From NCBI GenBank assembly GCA_022226955.1, contig CP092079.1:1271053-1335052 (forward strand): DNA of 64,000 nt. The letters run 5' to 3'. Below, in pieces: positions 1-8,534 of this stretch; within the stretch, counting starts at the first letter, position 1; every line of letters starts with the position of its first letter. A program made the position numbers and the translations under genes. Origin of the DNA: Nitrospira sp. GTDB lineage: Bacteria; Nitrospirota; Nitrospiria; Nitrospirales; Nitrospiraceae. A model generated the notes under the pieces. It saw only the letters and a program-made list of their open reading frames with translations, was not told the DNA's origin and did no database searches.

Positions 1-42
1 CGGCAGCATCTCACAAAATCCCCTGTCTTGTCGCCGACTTCG

Positions 43-72
43 TTGACAGGCACTTTTTGAAAATGCTACAGT
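43..72 (+). promoter_or_regulatory. Candidate sigma-70 promoter upstream of the DUF151 genes
   Basis: TTGACA at 43-48 and TACAGT at 67-72 are separated by 18 bases. The -35 box is a full consensus match and the -10 box matches four of six positions. It lies about 60 bases upstream of the first DUF151 start and would serve that gene and possibly the genes behind it. This is prediction from base pattern only. Confidence 0.4.
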
Positions 73-130
73 CCTCCATTCTTCATCTGTCTTCCACGAT
101 CACTTATTTGGATGAACGGTCGAATTTGTC

Positions 131-586
131 ATGATTACGCAAATGCAGGTCAAGGGATTGATGTTCGATCCCTACAACAACGCCTATATCGTCGTTCTCC
201 GAGATGAAGATGAAGCGGAGATGCTGCCGATCTGGGTTGGGAAATCAGAGGCGAGCGCCATCAGCCTTGCGCTGGAACATGTGGCGCCACCTCGTCCAAT
301 GACACACGATTTCATGAAGTCCTTTCTAGATGCCTACAATGCTAAAGTGATTAGCGTGGTCATTACGGACTTGAATGAACATACATACTTTGCCAAGATT
401 CATCTGATGTACGAAGATTCGGAATACGCCGTCGACTCTCGCCCCAGCGATGCGATCGCGCTGGCGATCCGGTCGGAAGCGCCTATTTTCGCCAACGAGT
501 CGGTCATCCGAAAGCAAAGCTCGGAAGAACTCGAGCAATGGTTAGAAAATCTCAAGCCGGAAGATTTCGGCAAACTGGATTCCTGA
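131..586 (+). CDS. DUF151 / bifunctional nuclease family protein, copy 1
   Basis: A 151-residue protein of the DUF151 family, whose members include plant and mycobacterial bifunctional nucleases; the bacterial role is poorly defined. Family features visible are the central PPRPMTHD stretch and the RPSDAIALA motif near residue 105, which is the conserved signature. It has no signal peptide or membrane segment, so it is probably cytoplasmic. A second paralogue follows 13 bases downstream and rplM-rpsI come next, so the pair may be co-transcribed with the ribosomal genes. The family assignment is firm; the nuclease activity is only known from distant relatives. Confidence 0.88.
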   Translation: MITQMQVKGLMFDPYNNAYIVVLRDEDEAEMLPIWVGKSEASAISLALEHVAPPRPMTHDFMKSFLDAYNAKVISVVITDLNEHTYFAKIHLMYEDSEYAVDSRPSDAIALAIRSEAPIFANESVIRKQSSEELEQWLENLKPEDFGKLDS

Positions 587-599
587 CGCAACTGTGACC

Positions 600-1085
600 A
601 TGAGCGACTCCATACTCTCAAACAATTCCGACCTCATTCCACTATCGGTAAGCCGTGTCGTTGAAGACGCCAATACAGATACCAGGATTCTCGTCTTGAC
701 CAGAATCGACGATCAAGACACCTTCACGATTTGGATCGGCGCCCCCGAAGGCGACTCGATTCGCCGCGCCTTGGATTCGGCCACGCCCCCCCGGCCGATG
801 AGCCACGATTTAATCAAGAGCTTCGGCGAACACTTCGGCATTGCAACTAAACGAGTTGTCCTGACCGATGTGAAAAGCAGCACGTATTACGCTACCATTT
901 TTCTAGAGAACAACGGAGTGGAGCGGTCGATCGATGCCCGGCCCAGCGATGCCATCGCCCTGGCCCTTCGAACGCACGCACCGATCTATACCACTCAGGA
1001 CGTGTGGAAACGGCGCAGCGGGCAACACCTAGATGCCTGGCTCGCGAAGCTCGATACCAAAGATATCGACACACAAGAAGTCTAG
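600..1085 (+). CDS. DUF151 / bifunctional nuclease family protein, copy 2
   Basis: A 161-residue paralogue of the preceding gene with the same landmarks in the same order: PPRPMSHD, then ARPSDAIALAL near the C-terminal third. It has a longer, divergent N-terminus. ATG at 600 is preferred; a GTG at 594 is the alternative, and neither has a clear Shine-Dalgarno site, which suggests coupling to translation of copy 1. The two copies are clearly diverged, so the duplication is not recent. Cytoplasmic; substrate and role unknown. Confidence 0.85.
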   Translation: MSDSILSNNSDLIPLSVSRVVEDANTDTRILVLTRIDDQDTFTIWIGAPEGDSIRRALDSATPPRPMSHDLIKSFGEHFGIATKRVVLTDVKSSTYYATIFLENNGVERSIDARPSDAIALALRTHAPIYTTQDVWKRRSGQHLDAWLAKLDTKDIDTQEV

Positions 1086-1125
1086 GATGTTTGGTTTGAC
1101 TAATTGCGAGGAGTAGAAGACCGCC

Positions 1126-1554
1126 ATGACGACTTATCTTGAAAAACCGGCCAATGTAAAAGAACAGTGGCACCTTGTGAACGCCGAAGGGAAAACCCTG
1201 GGACGCCTGGCGGCTAAAGTCGCCGGCATTCTCCGCGGCAAACATCGTCCAACCTTCACGCCAAACGTGGACATGGGCGATCACGTCGTGATCATTAACG
1301 CTGAAAAAATCCATTTGACCGGCAACAAGATGCAGGACAAGCTCTACCGGCATCATTCCGGCTACCCCGGCGGACTTAAAACCACCGATGCGCAGCACCT
1401 GTTCAAGAAAGATCCGACTGAATTATTGGTGCGCGCCATTGAGGGCATGCTTCCCAAGAATCCGCTCGGCAACGGCATGGCAAAAAAACTCCGCGTCTAT
1501 GTCGGATCGAATCATCCGCATCAGGCACAACACCCGGAACCCCTTTCCCTGTAG
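1126..1554 (+). CDS. rplM: 50S ribosomal protein L13
   Basis: A 142-residue L13, an early-assembling protein of the large ribosomal subunit that contacts 23S rRNA. Recognised from the N-terminal half with GKTLGRLA, the GDHVVIINA segment and the GGLK and GMLPKNPLG motifs, at the usual length for the family. A GAGGAG ribosome-binding site lies upstream of ATG 1126. It precedes rpsI by 29 bases, the conserved L13-S9 arrangement of bacteria, and the pair ends in a strong terminator. Confidence 0.98.
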   Translation: MTTYLEKPANVKEQWHLVNAEGKTLGRLAAKVAGILRGKHRPTFTPNVDMGDHVVIINAEKIHLTGNKMQDKLYRHHSGYPGGLKTTDAQHLFKKDPTELLVRAIEGMLPKNPLGNGMAKKLRVYVGSNHPHQAQHPEPLSL

Positions 1555-1583
1555 CCCTTAGAATTTAGAAGGAGACGAGTCCT

Positions 1584-1979
1584 ATGGCAGCCGTGACACA
1601 GTACGCAACAGGTCGCAGAAAATGTGCCGTAGCCAGAGCCTGGGTAACCGGGACGGCCACCGGTGAAATTACCGTGAACGATAAGCCGCTGGAGAAGGCC
1701 TTTCCCCGCCTTACCCTCCGGCAAATCATCCAGCTTCCCCTTGAAATGGCTGGACTCACCGGCAAGTATTCGATTAACGCGACGGTCTATGGAGGCGGCC
1801 CGACCGGCCAGGCCGGCGCACTCCGTCACGCCATTGCACGCGCACTCGTCGTCTTGAGCCCCACCGTACGGACCCCGCTCAAGAAAGAAGGCCTCCTCAC
1901 GCGTGACTCTCGCGTGAAGGAACGAAAGAAATACGGACAGAAGGGTGCTCGTAAGCGCTTCCAGTACTCCAAGCGCTAA
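1584..1979 (+). CDS. rpsI: 30S ribosomal protein S9
   Basis: A 131-residue S9, whose C-terminal tail reaches the P-site of the small subunit. Visible family features are the N-terminal ATGRRKCAVAR motif, the GGGPTGQAGA loop and the terminal KKYGQKGARKRFQYSKR, with the invariant basic -KR end that contacts P-site tRNA. An AGAAGGAGA ribosome-binding site precedes ATG 1584. It is the second gene of the rplM-rpsI operon and is followed within 25 bases by an intrinsic terminator. Confidence 0.98.
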   Translation: MAAVTQYATGRRKCAVARAWVTGTATGEITVNDKPLEKAFPRLTLRQIIQLPLEMAGLTGKYSINATVYGGGPTGQAGALRHAIARALVVLSPTVRTPLKKEGLLTRDSRVKERKKYGQKGARKRFQYSKR

Positions 1980-2001
1980 ACAGCGGAGCCAAAGAACGAG
2001 G

Positions 2002-2030
2002 AAGGGAAGGCTCCGGCCTTCCCTTTTTTG
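2002..2030 (+). terminator. Intrinsic terminator after rplM-rpsI
   Basis: A 10-bp perfect stem, AAGGGAAGGC (2002-2011) with GCCTTCCCTT (2016-2025), closes on a TCCG tetraloop and runs into six T residues. Position just after the rpsI stop codon fits termination of the ribosomal operon before argC. Confidence 0.93.
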
Positions 2031-2080
2031 TTGCCCACAACCTGACGCTCTCAGCGCCAGCTCGATTAGGATAACAAGCC

Positions 2081-3133
2081 ATGCCAAAGAAATTTCGCAT
2101 CGCGATCGCAGGAGCCAGTGGTTATGCCGGAGCGGAACTCGTCCGCCTGGCCGCCGCGCACCCCTACTTTGACATCGCCGCGGTGACCTCTGAGAAATCG
2201 GCCGGCCAACCCGTCGCCTCTGTATTCCCCAGTCTCACCGGCGTCGTGCAACACAAGTTCGAATCGCTGGCGCCAGAAGCCCTGGCCGAACAGGCCGACG
2301 CTCTGTTCCTCGCGCTGCCTCATACGAAATCGCAAGAGCCGGTTGCACTCTGCATAAAAGCAGGCAAGCTGGTTGTGGATCTGAGCGCAGACTACCGGCT
2401 CAAGAATGTGGCGGCATACGAACAGTGGTACCAGACGCCTCATGCCCACCCTGAGCTGCTTCAAGAAGCCGTCTACGGATTGCCGGAACTCCATCGAAGC
2501 GCCATCGCGAAAGCGAAGTTAGTCGCATCGCCAGGTTGCTACCCGACCGCCGCCATCTTGCAACTGGCGCCGCTCTTTGCCAAAGGACTTGTCCAGCTCG
2601 ATTCCATTGTCATCGATGCGAAATCAGGAATCTCCGGAGCGGGACGGAGTCCGGCCCTGCCCTATCACTTTCCGGAAGCCCATGAATCGTTAGAGCCCTA
2701 TAAGATCGGTGCGCACCGCCATATTCCAGAAATCGAGCAGGAACTCTCCGGCGCCTTGGGAACGCCCGGTGCGGTCACCATCGCCTTTACCCCGCATCTC
2801 GTCCCGATGAATCGGGGTATTCTGAGCACCGCCTACTGCAAACTGAACACCGATATCAAGCTCCCAGAATTACGCGCGCTGTATCGGGAATTCTATCAAG
2901 GCGAGCGGTTTATCCGTCTCTACGAAGACCTCGTTCCCAATCCCCGTTACATCAAGGGGTCGAACTTTTGCGACATCGGCGTCTATGCGGACCGGCGCGC
3001 CGGATGGGTTGTCACCGTTGCGTCCGTGGATAATCTGGTCAAGGGCGCCGCCGGGCAAGCCATTCAAGCCATGAATCTGATGATGAGACTTCCTGAAGAA
3101 ACAGGGCTCACGGCGCCGGGCAGTTATCCTTAA
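2081..3133 (+). CDS. argC: N-acetyl-gamma-glutamyl-phosphate reductase
   Basis: A 350-residue ArgC, the NADPH-dependent third step of arginine synthesis that reduces N-acetylglutamyl phosphate to the semialdehyde. The N-terminal dinucleotide fold carries GASGYAGAEL, the catalytic cysteine lies in ASPGCYPTA near residue 150, and the substrate loop GISGAGR follows. Full length for the type-1 enzyme. It is followed 31 bases later by argJ, so the two arginine genes probably form one unit behind the ribosomal operon terminator. Confidence 0.97.
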   Translation: MPKKFRIAIAGASGYAGAELVRLAAAHPYFDIAAVTSEKSAGQPVASVFPSLTGVVQHKFESLAPEALAEQADALFLALPHTKSQEPVALCIKAGKLVVDLSADYRLKNVAAYEQWYQTPHAHPELLQEAVYGLPELHRSAIAKAKLVASPGCYPTAAILQLAPLFAKGLVQLDSIVIDAKSGISGAGRSPALPYHFPEAHESLEPYKIGAHRHIPEIEQELSGALGTPGAVTIAFTPHLVPMNRGILSTAYCKLNTDIKLPELRALYREFYQGERFIRLYEDLVPNPRYIKGSNFCDIGVYADRRAGWVVTVASVDNLVKGAAGQAIQAMNLMMRLPEETGLTAPGSYP

Positions 3134-3164
3134 CGCACATTTTTTCGAGCCACCTTTCAACGGA

Positions 3165-4379
3165 ATGACTGCCATGAAAACCAACGTATTGGGCGTAACA
3201 GCACCGCAAGGATTCGAAGCCGCCGGCATCCATTGCGGCATCAAAAAGCCAGGCATCCTCGACTTAGCACTGGTCGTATCCACCGTTCCCGGTCCCATTG
3301 CAGGAATCTTCACGAAAAACCGCGTGGTCGCCGCACCGGTGATTCTCGACCGCCGCCATCTTCGGCAGCGCCGCGGCCGCGCCATTATCGTCAACAGTGG
3401 AAATGCCAATGCCTGCACCGGCACGAAAGGACTCGAAGCGGCAGTTGCCATGGCGACTGCCGTAAGCAAGAGCCTGGCAATTCCAGTGCACCAGGTCTTC
3501 GTTGGATCGACCGGCGTCATCGGACGAACGCTCCCGATCGATCGCGTAAAAGTAGGCGTCCCAACATTGATCGAAAAACTCAGCCGCACGGGAGGACGCC
3601 AGGCTGCTCAAGCCATCCTCACCACTGACTTGCGGCCAAAAACGGTCGTGCTCCAAGCCACAATCGGCGGCCGGGTCGTGACCATCGGAGGCATGGCCAA
3701 AGGTTCGGGCATGATCCATCCCAATATGGCGACCATGCTCGGATACTTGACTACCGATGCCGCCATTACGCCGGCCGCGCTGCAACGCGCGCTGAAGTCC
3801 GCGGCCGATCAGTCCTTCAACTGCATCACCGTCGACGGCGATACCAGCACGAACGACACCGTTCTCTGCTTGGCCAACGGGCTGGCGAACAATGCGACGA
3901 TTCAATCCGGTACCAAGCACTATCGTCAGTTTGAGCAATTGTTGACCGAAGCTTCTCAGACGCTCGCCCTGGCCATTTGCCGTGACGGTGAAGGGGTCAC
4001 CAAAGTCGTGAAGGTCGCTGTCGGCGGGGCAAAGACGGTAGCGGCCGCCAAACGTGTCGCGAGCACGATTGCCACCTCCAATTTAGTCAAAACCGCCTTG
4101 TTCGGCGAAGACGCCAACTGGGGGCGCGTGATGGGCGCGCTTGGGCGATCCGGCGTTCTCATCAACCCCGACACCATCACCGTGCATTTCGACAACATTG
4201 TGATGGTCAAACGAGGAATGGGAACAGGACTCGCGGCAGAACGGAAGATCGCACGGGTCTTCAAGCAGAAAGAATTCACGATCTCCGTCGAACTCGGACA
4301 AGGACAAGCAGCGGCTCACATGTGGACAACGGATTTGTCCTACGACTATGTCCGCATTAACGCCAGCTATCGATCCTGA
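3165..4379 (+). CDS. argJ: Glutamate N-acetyltransferase / ornithine acetyltransferase
   Basis: A 404-residue ArgJ, which transfers acetyl from N-acetylornithine to glutamate (cyclic arginine pathway) and may also use acetyl-CoA. The self-cleavage site is seen as KGSGMIHPNMATML near residue 185; the Thr of MATML is the nucleophile exposed by autoproteolysis into two subunits. FGEDANWGRVMGA and the C-terminal TTDLSYDYVRINASY are also family hallmarks. ATG 3165 is used; ATG 3174 is an equally possible start. Second gene of argC-argJ. Confidence 0.96.
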   Translation: MTAMKTNVLGVTAPQGFEAAGIHCGIKKPGILDLALVVSTVPGPIAGIFTKNRVVAAPVILDRRHLRQRRGRAIIVNSGNANACTGTKGLEAAVAMATAVSKSLAIPVHQVFVGSTGVIGRTLPIDRVKVGVPTLIEKLSRTGGRQAAQAILTTDLRPKTVVLQATIGGRVVTIGGMAKGSGMIHPNMATMLGYLTTDAAITPAALQRALKSAADQSFNCITVDGDTSTNDTVLCLANGLANNATIQSGTKHYRQFEQLLTEASQTLALAICRDGEGVTKVVKVAVGGAKTVAAAKRVASTIATSNLVKTALFGEDANWGRVMGALGRSGVLINPDTITVHFDNIVMVKRGMGTGLAAERKIARVFKQKEFTISVELGQGQAAAHMWTTDLSYDYVRINASYRS

Positions 4380-4543
4380 CCATGGCTCTCGCACCTAAGC
4401 CCTTGAAAATCAACCGTCGCTATGTTAGCGTGCCGAGGTTGTAACGGTGCATTGGATAGCTCCGTTCACACCATTGGCGTGAGCGGAACGTGTATTTACA
4501 AATTTAACATCAGCGAAGAAACGCGCTGCTTGGCTTGAGAATA

Positions 4544-4606
4544 AGGGGACTCGTTCCCCTCACCCGCACGGCGGGTGCTCTGCAAGCCTTGAAGGGAGGT
4601 GAAGGC
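4544..4606 (+). promoter_or_regulatory. Structured leader of rpsB with three consecutive hairpins
   Basis: Directly upstream of rpsB are three consecutive stems: AGGGGA/TTCCCCT (4544-4560), the perfect 7-bp CACCCGC/GCGGGTG with a three-base loop (4561-4577), and GCCTT/AAGGC (4586-4606), whose loop contains the ribosome-binding site GGGAGGTG. The arrangement suggests translational control of rpsB, as known for S2 in other bacteria, but the structure here does not obviously match a named leader family. The stems are seen; the regulation is inferred. Confidence 0.45.
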
Positions 4607-5377
4607 ATGGGAGTGGTCACAATTAAGGAATTGCTGGAAGCGGGCGTGCATTTTGGACACCAGACGAACCGCTGGAATCCCAAAATGAAGAGATATCTCT
4701 TTGGCGAACGCAACGGCATCTACATCATCGACTTGCAACAGACGCTCACGCGGATGGAGCAGGCCTATGCCTTCGTCCGAGACACCGTGGCAGCCGGTGA
4801 AACGGTCCTGTTTGTCGGCACCAAGCGGCAAGCTGCGGAAATCCTCGAAGAAGAATCCAAACGCGCCAACATGTTCTTCGTGAATCAGCGCTGGCTTGGC
4901 GGCATGCTGACGAACTTCAAAACGATTCGTCTCAGCATCGACAAGATGAAGAAGATGGAAACGACGTTACAGAACCCTGCCGAGCATGGCTTGAAGAAAA
5001 AAGAAATCATGCTCATGCAGAAGGACATCGTCAAATTGCAAAAGTATCTTTCCGGCATTAAGTCCATGCGCGGCCTTCCCGGCGCAATCTTCGTGCTGGA
5101 TACGCGCATCGAAAAAATCGCTGTGCAGGAAGCGACCAGACTGGGCATCCCTGTCATTGCCATTTTGGACAGCAATTGCGATCCGGACAACATCACCTAC
5201 CCGATTCCTGGAAACGACGATGCGATCCGCTCCATCAAGCTGATCACGTCGAAGATTGCCGATGCCTGTATCGAAGGCGCGCATATGAAAGCGCAGCGCG
5301 AGGAAGCCGACTTCCAAGCCGCCCCGGCAGCCAGCGGAAAGCCTGCCGCAGTGAGCGCAGCCGCTCCGGTCGCCTAG
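4607..5377 (+). CDS. rpsB: 30S ribosomal protein S2
   Basis: A 256-residue S2, which joins the small subunit late and helps recruit S1. The start [20 protein letters not shown] is typical, with [22 protein letters not shown] and later [13 protein letters not shown] and [16 protein letters not shown] 4607 follows a strong GGGAGGTG site; an in-frame ATG 24 codons upstream would lie in the structured leader and adds residues foreign to the family. The C-terminal Ala-rich tail is low-complexity. Head of the conserved rpsB-tsf-pyrH-frr cluster. Confidence 0.97.
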   Translation: MGVVTIKELLEAGVHFGHQTNRWNPKMKRYLFGERNGIYIIDLQQTLTRMEQAYAFVRDTVAAGETVLFVGTKRQAAEILEEESKRANMFFVNQRWLGGMLTNFKTIRLSIDKMKKMETTLQNPAEHGLKKKEIMLMQKDIVKLQKYLSGIKSMRGLPGAIFVLDTRIEKIAVQEATRLGIPVIAILDSNCDPDNITYPIPGNDDAIRSIKLITSKIADACIEGAHMKAQREEADFQAAPAASGKPAAVSAAAPVA

Positions 5378-5446
5378 GCAATCCAACAACCACATACTCA
5401 TGACAATTTTTCTCATCGCGTAAGGCGCAGGATAGGATAGAGGACC

Positions 5447-6043
5447 ATGGCAGGATCAAGTCAGCTCGTAAAAGAACTTCGTGAAAAAACCGGCGCCGGC
5501 ATCCTGGATTGCCAGAAAGCATTGACTGAAAACGGCGACGATGTCGAAAAGGCCATCGATTATCTCCGCCAAAAAGGCCTGGCGGCGGCGGCCAAGAAGG
5601 CCGGGCGTGAAACGAATCAAGGATTGATCCATTCCTACATCCATATGGGTGGAAAGATCGGCGTCCTGATCGAAGTAAACTGCGAGACAGACTTTGTGGC
5701 GCGCAACGAAGAGTTCAAGGCCTTTGTGAACGATCTTGCCCTCCAAATTGCCGCGGCAAAACCGTCGTACGTCAAGCGCGAGGATATTCCAGCGGACTTA
5801 GTCGAGCGAGAGAAAGCTATTTTCGAAGGCCAGGCCAAGGAATTGGGAAAGCCCCCGGCCGCCTGGCCGAAGATCATTGAAGGCAAGCTGGAAAAATTCT
5901 ATCAGGAAAACTGCCTGCTGGAACAATCCTTCATCAAGGATCCGACCGTCACCGTCAAGGATCTGGTTGCCCAAAAGATTTCCAAGATCGGTGAGAACAT
6001 GAACATCCGGCGGTTCACCCGCTTTCAGTTAGGCGAAGCATGA
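5447..6043 (+). CDS. tsf: Elongation factor Ts (short form)
   Basis: A 198-residue EF-Ts, the nucleotide exchange factor for EF-Tu. Signatures are the N-terminal UBA-like region with [15 protein letters not shown], and [12 protein letters not shown] near residue 80, which contacts EF-Tu. The length matches the short, single-core type seen in Thermus and many non-proteobacteria, not the ~280-residue E. coli type. It lies between rpsB and pyrH and overlaps pyrH by four bases (ATGA), indicating coupled translation. Confidence 0.97.
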   Translation: MAGSSQLVKELREKTGAGILDCQKALTENGDDVEKAIDYLRQKGLAAAAKKAGRETNQGLIHSYIHMGGKIGVLIEVNCETDFVARNEEFKAFVNDLALQIAAAKPSYVKREDIPADLVEREKAIFEGQAKELGKPPAAWPKIIEGKLEKFYQENCLLEQSFIKDPTVTVKDLVAQKISKIGENMNIRRFTRFQLGEA

Positions 6044-6765
6044 GCTCTGCAAAATACCGGCGCCTCCTTCTGAAAGTCAGCGGGGAGATGTTGGCCGGTG
6101 AGCAGGGCTACGGTATTCAGCCATCGATTCTCGAAGGCCTGGCGCAAGAAATCGCCTCCGTCGTGGCCTTGGATGTCCAAGTTGCCGTCGTCATTGGCGG
6201 CGGCAACATTTTCCGCGGGCTCGCCGCCAGCGCCTCCGGAATGGAACGAGCGTCCGCCGACTACATGGGCATGCTCGCCACGGTGATGAATGCGCTCGCG
6301 CTCCAGAATGCGCTGGAGCGAGTCGGCGTCATCACCCGCGTCCAATCCGCCATCGAAATGCGCCAGCTAGCCGAAGGCTATATCCGGCGGCGAGCCATTC
6401 GCCATCTGGAAAAAAACCGCGTCGTTATCTTTGCCGGCGGGACCGGCAACCCCTATTTCTCGACCGATACCGCCGCCGCGCTCCGAGCCATGGAAATCGG
6501 CGCTCAAGTGATCCTGAAGGGAACCAAGGTCGATGGGATTTACGATGCCGATCCCGTGAAAAATCCCTCGGCCAAAAAGTACAGCGAGATCCCGTTCCTC
6601 TCGATCTTGAATCAAAACTTGAAAGTGATGGACTCCACGGCCATCAGCCTCTGCATGGATAACAATCTTCCCCTCATCGTCTTCAAATTGACCGAACAGG
6701 GGAACTTCAAGCGGGTCGCGCTCGGCGAACCCATCGGCACGCTGGTCACGATCAGCCCGCGCTAG
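6040..6765 (+). CDS. pyrH: UMP kinase
   Basis: A 241-residue UMP kinase of the amino-acid-kinase fold, which phosphorylates UMP to UDP for nucleotide synthesis. Seen are the N-terminal [11 protein letters not shown], the glycine-rich [27 protein letters not shown] and the VDGIYDADP loop. Full length. It starts inside the tsf stop codon and is followed 19 bases later by frr, the common bacterial arrangement. Confidence 0.97.
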   Translation: MSSAKYRRLLLKVSGEMLAGEQGYGIQPSILEGLAQEIASVVALDVQVAVVIGGGNIFRGLAASASGMERASADYMGMLATVMNALALQNALERVGVITRVQSAIEMRQLAEGYIRRRAIRHLEKNRVVIFAGGTGNPYFSTDTAAALRAMEIGAQVILKGTKVDGIYDADPVKNPSAKKYSEIPFLSILNQNLKVMDSTAISLCMDNNLPLIVFKLTEQGNFKRVALGEPIGTLVTISPR

Positions 6766-6784
6766 CTCATTACGGAGTACCGCT

Positions 6785-7348
6785 ATGTCGAACGCAGCGA
6801 CAGTCAAGCAATCCCTGACGACCCATATGGACGGCGCCGTGGAGCACCTTAAGCGAGACCTGGCCGGCTTGCGAACAGGCCGAGCCTCGGTGGCGCTTCT
6901 GGATAATATTCGAGTCGATTACTACGGCACGATGACGCCGCTCAAGCAGATTGCCAATATTTCCACCCCGGAAGCGCGGCTCCTTACGATTCAACCCTGG
7001 GAACCGCAGTTGATCAAGGAGATTGAAAAATCCCTGGCCAATTCCGGGCTGGGCGTGAACCCATCCAACGACGGCAAGATGATTCGAGTCCCTCTTCCCC
7101 CGCTGACTGAAGAACGCCGAAAAGAACTGACGAAGATCTGCAAAAAGCACGGCGAAGATACCAAGGTGCAAATCCGCGGCTTCCGGCGCGATGCGAATGA
7201 GGAGTTAAAGAAACTCCAAAAAGATGCCCAGCTGACCGAAGATGAACTGCGAAAGGCCGAGCAGGATACCCAGAAGCTCACCGAGCAGTACGGGCAGAAA
7301 ATCGACGATGTCATCAAAAAGAAGGAACAGGAAATCATGGAAGTCTGA
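6785..7348 (+). CDS. frr: Ribosome recycling factor
   Basis: A 187-residue RRF, which works with EF-G to split post-termination ribosomes. The three-helix domain carries LRTGRAS near residue 30 and the beta domain LPPLTEERRKEL; the C-terminal helix is rich in Lys and Glu as usual. Normal length. The gene closes the rpsB-tsf-pyrH-frr cluster and is followed 28 bases later by the alanine racemase gene in the same direction. Confidence 0.97.
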   Translation: MSNAATVKQSLTTHMDGAVEHLKRDLAGLRTGRASVALLDNIRVDYYGTMTPLKQIANISTPEARLLTIQPWEPQLIKEIEKSLANSGLGVNPSNDGKMIRVPLPPLTEERRKELTKICKKHGEDTKVQIRGFRRDANEELKKLQKDAQLTEDELRKAEQDTQKLTEQYGQKIDDVIKKKEQEIMEV

Positions 7349-7376
7349 GCCAGGCTTCCCTGTCCATTCTCACCGC

Positions 7377-8534
7377 GTGCCGACTATTTCACCATTCTCT
7401 CCGACCTACGCAACCGTCGATCTCTCCGCCCTCATCCATAATCTGACGCAATTGCGCGGCCTGCTCTCGCCAGGATGCGAGATCATGGCCGTCGTCAAGG
7501 CCAATGCGTACGGACACGGCGCCGTCGAAGTGTCGCGGGCGCTCATCGCACAGGGAGTCGGCCGCGTCGCGGTTGTCTCAATCGACGAAGGCATTGCACT
7601 CCGTGCTGCCGGCATCGCCGTTCCTATTGTCATTCTTGGGCCGCTCTTCCCGAAGCAGGTCGGCGACCTCATTGCTCATCGACTAACACCGGTTATCAGC
7701 GACCGTTCGTTGATTCCAGCCCTGACACAGGCCACCGCCTCGCTCGCAGCGCCCTACCCAATTCATCTCAAAGTAGAAACAGGCATGGGCCGTCTCGGAC
7801 TGGCCATGGACGAACTGCTGGCCCTCATCGATTCAGGCGACCTGCCACCGTCGCTCAACATTGAAGGGCTGCTGACCCACTTTGCCGATTCCGACGGTCT
7901 CACGTCGGAACAAACCGAACATCAGTTGACGCTCTTTCAAAAAACCGTGAGCGGCCTCACGGCCCGCGGCATTTCTATTCCGTTGATTCATGCGGCGAAC
8001 AGCGGCGGCACCGTTCGCTATCCGCGGTCGCACTATTCGCTCATCCGCCCCGGCATCATGCTCTACGGATACCACACCTTGCCGGTATCCGTTCCGGCAC
8101 CAGACCTCAAGCCGGTCCTATCTTTACAGAGCAGTATTGCGCAGGTCCGGGCCATTCCGACCGGGGGCACCATCAGCTATAACGCCACCTTTGTCGCCAA
8201 GCGGCCGACCCGTGTCGCCGTCCTCCCAATCGGTTATGCCGACGGATTCAATCGAAGACTGTCCAACCGAGGAGAAGTCCTCGTCCAGGGGCGGCGCGCC
8301 AAAGTGATCGGCACCGTCTGTATGGATATGGTGATGATCGATGTGACGGATATTCCGGACACGACCGTCGGAGACGAGGTCGTCCTAATTGGCCGCCAGG
8401 GAGCCGATCGGATTACCGCGGCCGATCTGGCCGAATGGACTGGCACCATCGCATACGAAACGCTCTGCGCCATCGGCGCGCGCGTCCCGCGCCGCTATCG
8501 AGCGCTGCCTGAGCCAGCTGCATCGCCTCATTAA
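7377..8534 (+). CDS. alr: Alanine racemase
   Basis: A PLP-dependent alanine racemase (about 385 residues from GTG 7377) that supplies D-alanine for peptidoglycan. The PLP lysine is in VVKANAYGHG near residue 40, the second-base tyrosine region is SIGYADGFNRR-like near residue 285 (seen as LPIGYADGFNRR), and YETLCAIGARVPRRY ends the protein. Family homology begins just after GTG 7377; longer in-frame extension overlaps frr and is not family-like. The stop overlaps the convergent porin gene by four bases. Confidence 0.93.
   Translation: MPTISPFSPTYATVDLSALIHNLTQLRGLLSPGCEIMAVVKANAYGHGAVEVSRALIAQGVGRVAVVSIDEGIALRAAGIAVPIVILGPLFPKQVGDLIAHRLTPVISDRSLIPALTQATASLAAPYPIHLKVETGMGRLGLAMDELLALIDSGDLPPSLNIEGLLTHFADSDGLTSEQTEHQLTLFQKTVSGLTARGISIPLIHAANSGGTVRYPRSHYSLIRPGIMLYGYHTLPVSVPAPDLKPVLSLQSSIAQVRAIPTGGTISYNATFVAKRPTRVAVLPIGYADGFNRRLSNRGEVLVQGRRAKVIGTVCMDMVMIDVTDIPDTTVGDEVVLIGRQGADRITAADLAEWTGTIAYETLCAIGARVPRRYRALPEPAASPH

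Noticed and set aside
4535-4606. N-terminal extension of rpsB
   Set aside because: Residues are foreign to S2 and overlap the hairpins and ribosome-binding site; ATG 4607 is the family start.
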